Assembly: GCA_017558775.1 (NCBI GenBank)
Contig: JAFYTP010000032.1
Coordinates: 1 to 48,702 of the forward strand
Direction: 5' to 3'
Source: Bacteroidales bacterium
GTDB taxonomy: Bacteria > Bacteroidota > Bacteroidia > Bacteroidales > UBA932
DNA length: 48,702 bases
In this document: positions 43,413-48,702 of the stretch, in pieces
Layout of the letters: the number at the start of each line of letters is the position of its first letter
How positions within the stretch are numbered: the first letter of the stretch is position 1
Translations under genes and position numbers: made by a program
The notes under the pieces: model-generated
Told to the model about the DNA's origin: nothing
What the model saw: the letters and a program-made list of their open reading frames with translations, nothing else
Database searches by the model: none

Positions 43413-46400
43413 TTATCGTATTTTCTTGAAGTAATTGACTGCGTTTTCGAAGAGGGGCTGGCGGCGGTTGCCGGCGATGTTCTTGAACAGCTGGTCCTCG
43501 TAGCGCTCGCTGTGGCCCATCTTACCCAGGATATGTCCGTCCGGGCTCACGATGCCCTCGATGTCGTAATAGGAGCCGTTGGGGTTGTCCACATAACGGA
43601 AGGCTACCTGGCCCTTCGCGAACAGCTCGCGGGCCAGCGCGGGCTCGACCACGAACTTACCCTCGCCATGGCTGAACGCGATACTGTGGCGTTCGCCTTT
43701 GGCGAATCCGGCGAGCCAGGGAGAGTTCACGGTGGCGACCTCGGTGGTGGCCATCAGGGAGACGTGGCGGTTGATATCGTTGCGGAACAGCGTGGGCGAA
43801 TCCGGCGTCACGCAGCCCAGCTTCCCGTAAGGGAGCAGGCCGCTCTTGACCAGCGCCTGGAAGCCGTTGCAGATGCCAAGGATAAGGCCGCCGCGCTTCA
43901 GCAAAGCGGTGATAGCGGCGCCAACCGTCGCATTATTGATGACATCGGCAATGAACTTACCGCTGCCGTCCGGCTCGTCACCGGAGGAGAATCCACCGCA
44001 GAACGCGAGGATATGGCTCTCGGAAATGCGTTGCGAGAGTTCGTCGATGGAACTGAGAACGTCTTCCGGGGTCAGGTTCCGGAACACGAAGGGACGGACC
44101 TCCGCACCGGCCACCTTGAAGGCCTTCTCCGTGTCAAAGTCGCAGTTGGACCCCGGGAACACCGGGATGCAGACCACGGGATGCTCGACGGGAGCGCCGG
44201 GATAGACGAGATTGGCCTGGTCGAAGGGGACGCTCTCCACTTCGGGGACGGGCTCGTCGAACGCGGGCTTCACCCGCGGCGGGAAAATCTTGAAATAGCG
44301 GCCTTCGTAGACCTTTTCGAGTTCTGCCAGGGACAGCTCGGTACCATTGACTTTGATGCCGGAAGCGGTCACGACGCCGAGTTCGATGGCGGCAGGATTC
44401 GAGAGCGCGACCTTGGATTCCACCACAGCGGAACCATAGCCCAGGGAGAAGAGCTCCGCCTCGGGCATATTGACATCGACACCCAGGGAGTTACCCATGG
44501 CCATCTTAACCAGCGCTTCAGCTACGCCGCCATAGGAAAGCGACCAGGCGGAAACGATGTCGCCCTTGCCGATTTCATCGTACAGGCAGTTCCAGTTGGC
44601 TTTAAGCTGGGCCGTATCGGGCATCCGGTTCGCAAGCGGGGTGTGCTTGATTAGGTAGATGCGGTTGCCGGCCTCCTTGAATTCCGGGGAGATCACCCGG
44701 CGGGCGTCCACGGTGGTGACACCGAAGGCGACGAGGGTCGGCGGAACATGGATGTGTTCGAAGGTACCGCTCATGGAGTCTTTACCGCCGATGGACGGAA
44801 GCTCCAGTTCCTTCTGCATCTTGAGGGCGCCGAGCAGGGCGCTGAGGGGCTTGCCCCAGGTGTGCGGATCCTTGGTCATCCGCTCGAAGTATTCCTGATA
44901 GGAGAAGCGCATGCCGCTGTAATCGGCACCGGCGCAGGCCACCTTCGAGCAAGCCTCGACGACTGCGTATGCGGCGCTGTGGTACGGGCTCCAGAGGGCG
45001 AGATCGGGATTGTAGCCGAAGGCCATGATGCTGGCGGTATCGGTGTAACCCGTGGTCGGGAGCTTCTGGACGGAGACCTGCGTCTCAGTCGTTTGCCGTT
45101 TGCCACCGTAAGGCATCAGGACGGTGCTGCGGCCGATGGTGGAGTCGAACGTCTCCACAAGTCCCTTTTGGGAAGCCACATTTGCGGATCCCATCACGGA
45201 TACCATCTTCTGGCCGAGGGTCTCCCCTTCCGGATTCCGCCGGAACGGATCGACATCCTCGACGGGCAGGATGGCCGCCTTCGCATAGTGCTTCGCACCG
45301 GCGCTGTCGATGAACACGCGTGTAAGGTCGCAGACCTTCTGATCGCCGTAGAACATCCGCATCCGACCGGTGTCGGTGACATTGGCCACGTGGGTGACTT
45401 CGATGTTGTCCAGGGCGCACAGGTCCATCATTTTCTGCTTGTCAGCGGCTTCGACAACCACGGCCATGCGCTCCTGGGACTCGCTGATGGCGAGTTCCGT
45501 CGCGTTGAGACCGGCGTATTTCGCGGGCACGCGGTCCAGCCAGATGTCCAGTCCGTCGGCCAGTTCGCCGATGGCGACGCTGACGCCGCCGGCACCGAAG
45601 TCGTTGGATTTCTTGATCAGTTTCGTCACTTCCGGACGGCGGAAGAGACGCTGCAGCTGGCGCTCCTCGGGCGGATTACCCTTCTGGACTTCGCTGCCGC
45701 AGGTTTCGAGGGAGGCCTCGGTGTGCTCCTTGGAGGAACCGGTGGCACCGCCGATACCGTCACGGCCGGTGCGGCCTCCGAGCAGGAGGATCACGTCACC
45801 GGGAGCGGGGCTCTCACGCCGGACGGCGGAAGCGCGGACGGCACCCACGACGGCGCCGATTTCCATGCGCTTGGCGGTGTAGCCTTCCGAATAAATTTCG
45901 CGTACGTGCGTGGTCGCGAGGCCGATCTGGTTGCCATAGCTGGAATAGCCGGCGGCGGCCTTGCGGCTGATCATCCGCTGGGGCAGCTTGCCCGGGATGG
46001 TCTCCGCGACGCTGGCGTTCACGTTGCCGGCGCCGGTCACACGCATGGCCTGATACACATAGGCACGGCCGGAAAGAGGGTCACGGATGGCACCACCCAG
46101 GCAGGTGGCGGCACCGCCGAACGGCTCGATTTCGGTCGGGTGGTTATGGGTTTCGTTCTTGAACTGGAGAAGCCACTTCTCGGGCTTTCCGTCCACATCG
46201 ACATTGACAAAGATGCTGCAGGCGTTGTTCTCTTCGCTGACCTCGAGGTCTTCCAGCTTGCCCTGCTTGCGGAGCCAGCGGGCGCCGATGGTCGCGAGTT
46301 CCATCAGGCAGCGGGGCTTGTTGCCACGGCCGAGGTCCGCGCGCATCTGCTCGAAGAGGTCGAGGGAGGATTCGAGTTCGGCCTTCATGAAGGACTCGTC

Positions 46401-47102
46401 GACCGTGATCTCTTCCAGGACGGAAGTGAAGGTGGTGTGACGGCAGTGGTCGCTCCAGTAGGTGTCCAGGATGCGGAGTTCCGTCTCGGAAGGATTGCGA
46501 CCTTCGGCCGTGAAATACTTGACCACCTCGCCGAGGTCGTCGGCGTTCATCGCGAGGCCGTGTCCCTTGCAGAAAGCGGCGTATTCTTCGGGCTTGAGGG
46601 CGGTGAAGCCGGAGAGGTCCTCCAGGGGCTTCACGGCCGCCTTCTCGCTGAGGGAAAGGACGGAGAGATCCTTCTCGCGGCATTCCACCGGGTTGATGAA
46701 ATAGTGCCGGATCTTGGCGAGGGTTTCCTCGGAGACCGTGTCCTCGAACACGACGAGGCGGGAGCTCTTGATCTCGATCTCGGCTTCCGGGTCGATCAGA
46801 TGGACGCAGTCCACGGCGGAGGAGGCCCGCTGGTCGAACTGGCCGGGAATGTATTCCACGGCGATGTATTTCTTCCCTTCGAGGGAAAGGCCGTCGGTGA
46901 CCGTATCCGTCACCACTTCCCCGAACACGCTGTAGCGGCTCTTCTCCAGGAGGTCGTCGGAGAAGCCGAACAGGTCATACACGTTGATGAGCCGGAGGGA
47001 GCCCAGGCTCAGGGAAAGGTTCTCGTTGAACTCCGAGAGGAGGCTGGCAGCCTCGACGCGGAACTGTTCCTTTTTTTCTACGAAGATTCGTCTGCTCTGC
47101 AT
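43413..47102 (-). CDS. purL: Phosphoribosylformylglycinamidine synthase, large single-chain form
   Basis: This 1229-residue enzyme converts FGAR to FGAM. It contains the PurS-like N-terminus (to about 150), the two AIRS-like halves (KNETHNHPTEIEPFGGAATCLGGAIRD; later PSIGGKDSMSGTF) and a C-terminal class I glutaminase (from about 965). In the glutaminase the nucleophile is in GICNGFQAL and the catalytic His in FSHGEGKF, so unlike PurF here this glutaminase looks intact. This large form explains why no separate purS or purQ is present. Fifty bases containing a hairpin separate it from purE. Confidence 0.97.
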   Translation of the reverse strand: MQSRRIFVEKKEQFRVEAASLLSEFNENLSLSLGSLRLINVYDLFGFSDDLLEKSRYSVFGEVVTDTVTDGLSLEGKKYIAVEYIPGQFDQRASSAVDCVHLIDPEAEIEIKSSRLVVFEDTVSEETLAKIRHYFINPVECREKDLSVLSLSEKAAVKPLEDLSGFTALKPEEYAAFCKGHGLAMNADDLGEVVKYFTAEGRNPSETELRILDTYWSDHCRHTTFTSVLEEITVDESFMKAELESSLDLFEQMRADLGRGNKPRCLMELATIGARWLRKQGKLEDLEVSEENNACSIFVNVDVDGKPEKWLLQFKNETHNHPTEIEPFGGAATCLGGAIRDPLSGRAYVYQAMRVTGAGNVNASVAETIPGKLPQRMISRKAAAGYSSYGNQIGLATTHVREIYSEGYTAKRMEIGAVVGAVRASAVRRESPAPGDVILLLGGRTGRDGIGGATGSSKEHTEASLETCGSEVQKGNPPEERQLQRLFRRPEVTKLIKKSNDFGAGGVSVAIGELADGLDIWLDRVPAKYAGLNATELAISESQERMAVVVEAADKQKMMDLCALDNIEVTHVANVTDTGRMRMFYGDQKVCDLTRVFIDSAGAKHYAKAAILPVEDVDPFRRNPEGETLGQKMVSVMGSANVASQKGLVETFDSTIGRSTVLMPYGGKRQTTETQVSVQKLPTTGYTDTASIMAFGYNPDLALWSPYHSAAYAVVEACSKVACAGADYSGMRFSYQEYFERMTKDPHTWGKPLSALLGALKMQKELELPSIGGKDSMSGTFEHIHVPPTLVAFGVTTVDARRVISPEFKEAGNRIYLIKHTPLANRMPDTAQLKANWNCLYDEIGKGDIVSAWSLSYGGVAEALVKMAMGNSLGVDVNMPEAELFSLGYGSAVVESKVALSNPAAIELGVVTASGIKVNGTELSLAELEKVYEGRYFKIFPPRVKPAFDEPVPEVESVPFDQANLVYPGAPVEHPVVCIPVFPGSNCDFDTEKAFKVAGAEVRPFVFRNLTPEDVLSSIDELSQRISESHILAFCGGFSSGDEPDGSGKFIADVINNATVGAAITALLKRGGLILGICNGFQALVKSGLLPYGKLGCVTPDSPTLFRNDINRHVSLMATTEVATVNSPWLAGFAKGERHSIAFSHGEGKFVVEPALARELFAKGQVAFRYVDNPNGSYYDIEGIVSPDGHILGKMGHSERYEDQLFKNIAGNRRQPLFENAVNYFKKIR

Positions 47103-47116
47103 GGAAATGAAATGAT

Positions 47117-47146
47117 ATGCCCACCGGCGCAGTGCGGGGTGGGCAT
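47117..47146 (-). other. Hairpin between purE and purL
   Basis: ATGCCCACC pairs with GGTGGGCAT over nine base pairs around a 12-base loop. On the reverse strand the stem is followed by ATCATTTCATTTCC, not a true T-tract. It may be a partial terminator, an mRNA-stability element or a site shielding the purL start 15 bases away. Confidence 0.5.
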
Positions 47147-47152
47147 GGAGTT

Positions 47153-47623
47153 TCAGATTACGGTATTAAGCACTTTGTCGCTCTGCTGCTGGCGGAATTC
47201 CGCCAGCTTTTTCCGCAGGGCATCGTCCTGGAGGGCAAGGATGGCTACGGCGTAGAGTGCGGCATTCTTCGCCCCGTCGATGGCCATCGTCGCGACGGGG
47301 ATGCCCGAAGGCATCTGGACGATGGACAGGAGGGAGTCCAGGCCGTTCAGGGCCTTGGACTTCACCGGGACGCCGATGACCGGGAGTGTGGTCAGGGCGG
47401 CGATGACCCCCGGAAGGTGGGCGGCTCCGCCGGCGCCGGCGATGATGATGTCGAACCCGTTGTCCCGGGCTGCGCGGACATAATCGGCCAGAGGACCGGG
47501 ATTACGGTGCGCACTGAGTACTTTCTTGTCGTAGGAAATGCCGAATTCTTCGAGGGTGGTGCAGGCCGGGGACATGACGTCCCAATCGCTGGCGCTGCCC
47601 ATGATGATGGCTACCTTGCTCAT
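47153..47623 (-). CDS. purE: N5-carboxyaminoimidazole ribonucleotide mutase
   Basis: This 156-residue enzyme is the class I Pur[21 protein letters not shown] and [12 protein letters not shown] are the substrate-binding motifs. Class I enzymes need N5-CAIR made by PurK, which is not in this window. It is the first gene of the operon, about 30 bases below a consensus promoter, so the operon begins at a mid-pathway step. Confidence 0.97.
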   Translation of the reverse strand: MSKVAIIMGSASDWDVMSPACTTLEEFGISYDKKVLSAHRNPGPLADYVRAARDNGFDIIIAGAGGAAHLPGVIAALTTLPVIGVPVKSKALNGLDSLLSIVQMPSGIPVATMAIDGAKNAALYAVAILALQDDALRKKLAEFRQQQSDKVLNTVI

Positions 47624-47654
47624 TCAGTAAAGACTTATTCTACTAACGGAGTTG

Positions 47655-47686
47655 CAAAGTTAAAACGAATATCCGGATGGCGCAAA
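47655..47686 (-). promoter_or_regulatory. Promoter of the purine operon
   Basis: On the reverse strand TTTG (47683-47686), 20 bases, then TAACTTTG (47655-47662). The leader to the purE ATG is about 28 bases, too short for a purine riboswitch; no operator is obvious. Confidence 0.78.
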
Positions 47687-47727
47687 TCCTTTCCGCTATT
47701 TTTTTAACATCTTTTTCAACATTCCGC

Positions 47728-48702
47728 TTACTTCAGCGTAGGCCGCTCTCCGGAGAAGTCCCAGACGTCGGCGGACCACCCATAGGTGTTTTGCGTCAGA
47801 TCCGTCAAAGCCATCGAAGTCCTTCTGCCGTGATAGCAGTAAATGTACTGATGAGCTCCTTGGGCAATGGTGCCGTTGTTCAGCCAGCTGATGCCGGAAT
47901 TGGATGCCGGAAGCACATTCTCACTGTTTCCCGGGCACTCCACGAAAGTCATTCCCGCTTTGTGGTAGCTGGTATTGACGGTCAGCTTCTTCTCCTTGGC
48001 AAACGCAACGATGGCCCCACTGCTGTAATGAGGGCTATCATCAGCGATGGTGGCCTTGATGGAGGAGTTGAAAATCGCGCACTTCTGGATGTCCAGGCCA
48101 TCAGCATTCACCTGACCGACGATACCGCTGGCGCCGAAACCGGCGGAAACGGCTCCCGTCGTGTAGCAGTTGTAAATTTGGGTGATTCCCTTGTTGTGGT
48201 CACCGAGGATACCTCCGGCCCAGCCGCTGGCTGCATTGACATCACCATTCACATAGCAATCCTGGATGAGCAGCGTTCCGGCTCCATTCGTATGTCCGAC
48301 GATGCCGCCCGCATAGCGATAGGAAGCGGTGACCGTCTGCTGGTCATAGTAGCACTGGGAGATGGTGACGGTCATGTCCGCGGGAGCCTCGGCAAAACCG
48401 ACGACGCCACCCACATAGGCCCGGGCATTGACAAGCGCCGTCGAATGGCATTTCTCCAGCGTGGCGGCGCATTTGATGTAAGCGATCATGCCGCCGATGG
48501 TCTTATTTTCGCTGTTGTTACCATAGACAGATGTGCTTTCCACCGTCACATTGGTCAGCTTCGTGCCGTCCTTCTGGATCTGACCGGCCACGCCGCCGAC
48601 ATAGTTAGTCGCGCGGTTGTCCGCCGAGCCCACCGTGGAGTTCGTGATATGAACATTGGTGACCTCGGGAACGACTTCGCTGCCGGAACTTCCGATATAA
48701 CC
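47728..48702 (-). CDS. GLUG-like repeat surface protein, 5' partial
   Basis: This is the C-terminal 324 residues of a larger protein: the frame runs open to the right edge, beginning GYIGSSGSEVVPEV. It consists of degenerate repeats of about 40 residues, each with a [YW]xGG[IV][VL]G core (YVGGVAGQI, YVGGVVGFAE, YAGGIVGHTN, WAGGILGDHNKG) and a following CYx stretch. That pattern is like GLUG-motif or right-handed beta-helix adhesins. It ends WDFSGERPTLK with no sorting domain visible. The signal peptide would be outside the window. It is a cell-surface or secreted protein by analogy only. Confidence 0.72.
   Translation of the reverse strand, partial: GYIGSSGSEVVPEVTNVHITNSTVGSADNRATNYVGGVAGQIQKDGTKLTNVTVESTSVYGNNSENKTIGGMIAYIKCAATLEKCHSTALVNARAYVGGVVGFAEAPADMTVTISQCYYDQQTVTASYRYAGGIVGHTNGAGTLLIQDCYVNGDVNAASGWAGGILGDHNKGITQIYNCYTTGAVSAGFGASGIVGQVNADGLDIQKCAIFNSSIKATIADDSPHYSSGAIVAFAKEKKLTVNTSYHKAGMTFVECPGNSENVLPASNSGISWLNNGTIAQGAHQYIYCYHGRRTSMALTDLTQNTYGWSADVWDFSGERPTLK

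Noticed and set aside
44748-47255. 835-codon plus-strand open frame opposite purL
   Set aside because: Same reason: the opposite strand is an intact purL, and the frame's composition (runs of G, H, D, A, E) is typical of an antisense translation.
47624-47700. Purine riboswitch or PurR-type operator before purE
   Set aside because: The leader from the promoter to the ATG is about 28 bases, too short for an aptamer, and I see no palindrome.

Overview
The window looks like a chromosomal segment of an uncultured gut- or rumen-type Bacteroidota bacterium, most likely Bacteroidales, with moderately high GC by eye. Three things support this. Promoters recur as a -33 TTG/TTTG box, 19-20 bases, then a TAnnTTTG -7 box, with no clear Shine-Dalgarno sequences. 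The families present are typical of the phylum (fimbrillin-like and FISUMP lipoproteins, DUF2490, DUF3667, a patatin with a C-terminal barrel, GLUG-type repeats). Many lipoprotein signal peptides are present. I see no tRNA, rRNA, insertion sequence, prophage or CRISPR array. Both window ends cut through genes.

Layout. 1-3.8 kb: a plus-strand operon with a membrane sensor/PP2C phosphatase carrying a RsbW-like ATPase domain, a STAS anti-sigma antagonist and a K+ or Na+/H+ antiporter with an RCK_C domain. 3.8-8.8 kb: a convergent pair, a large MscS-type channel and a patatin-POTRA-barrel protein, translationally coupled. 8.9-14.2 kb: small secreted and hydrolase genes, DUF2490 plus a sodium:solute symporter, a YdeI-like protein and an HTH/adhesin-fold regulator. 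14.3-18.3 kb: a lone PstS-like lipoprotein diverging from a Na+/phosphate symporter coupled to a PagL-like deacylase. 18.3-19.4 kb: cysK behind a leader with a Cys-Cys-Cys-Cys peptide and an intrinsic terminator. 19.4-24.1 kb: a DIP1984-family protein, a TonB-dependent receptor, an SGNH esterase and a GH5 glycosidase. 24.1-31.7 kb: nitroreductases, the AmmeMemoRadiSam set with fused B and A proteins, a hydrolase-GNAT fusion, an ICMT-like methyltransferase, DUF3667 and an acyltransferase. 31.8-35.9 kb: a four-gene fimbrillin-like lipoprotein operon headed by a 47-residue peptide, visibly AT-richer than its flanks. 36.1-47.7 kb: a nine-gene purine operon, purE-purL-purC-purF-purM-purN-purH-purD-folD, from one promoter to one terminator. 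47.7 kb to the end: the C-terminal part of a GLUG-like repeat surface protein.

How the genes work together. The pur operon encodes most of PRPP-to-IMP, and FolD makes the 10-formyl-THF used by PurN and PurH; purK and purB are not here. The PurF lacks the N-terminal nucleophile cysteine and two other conserved glutaminase residues. The most novel regulatory element is the cysK leader, which has all the parts of a ribosome-mediated cysteine attenuator. The phosphate, osmotic and envelope genes in the left half suggest cell-envelope homeostasis, but that link is inference from gene order.
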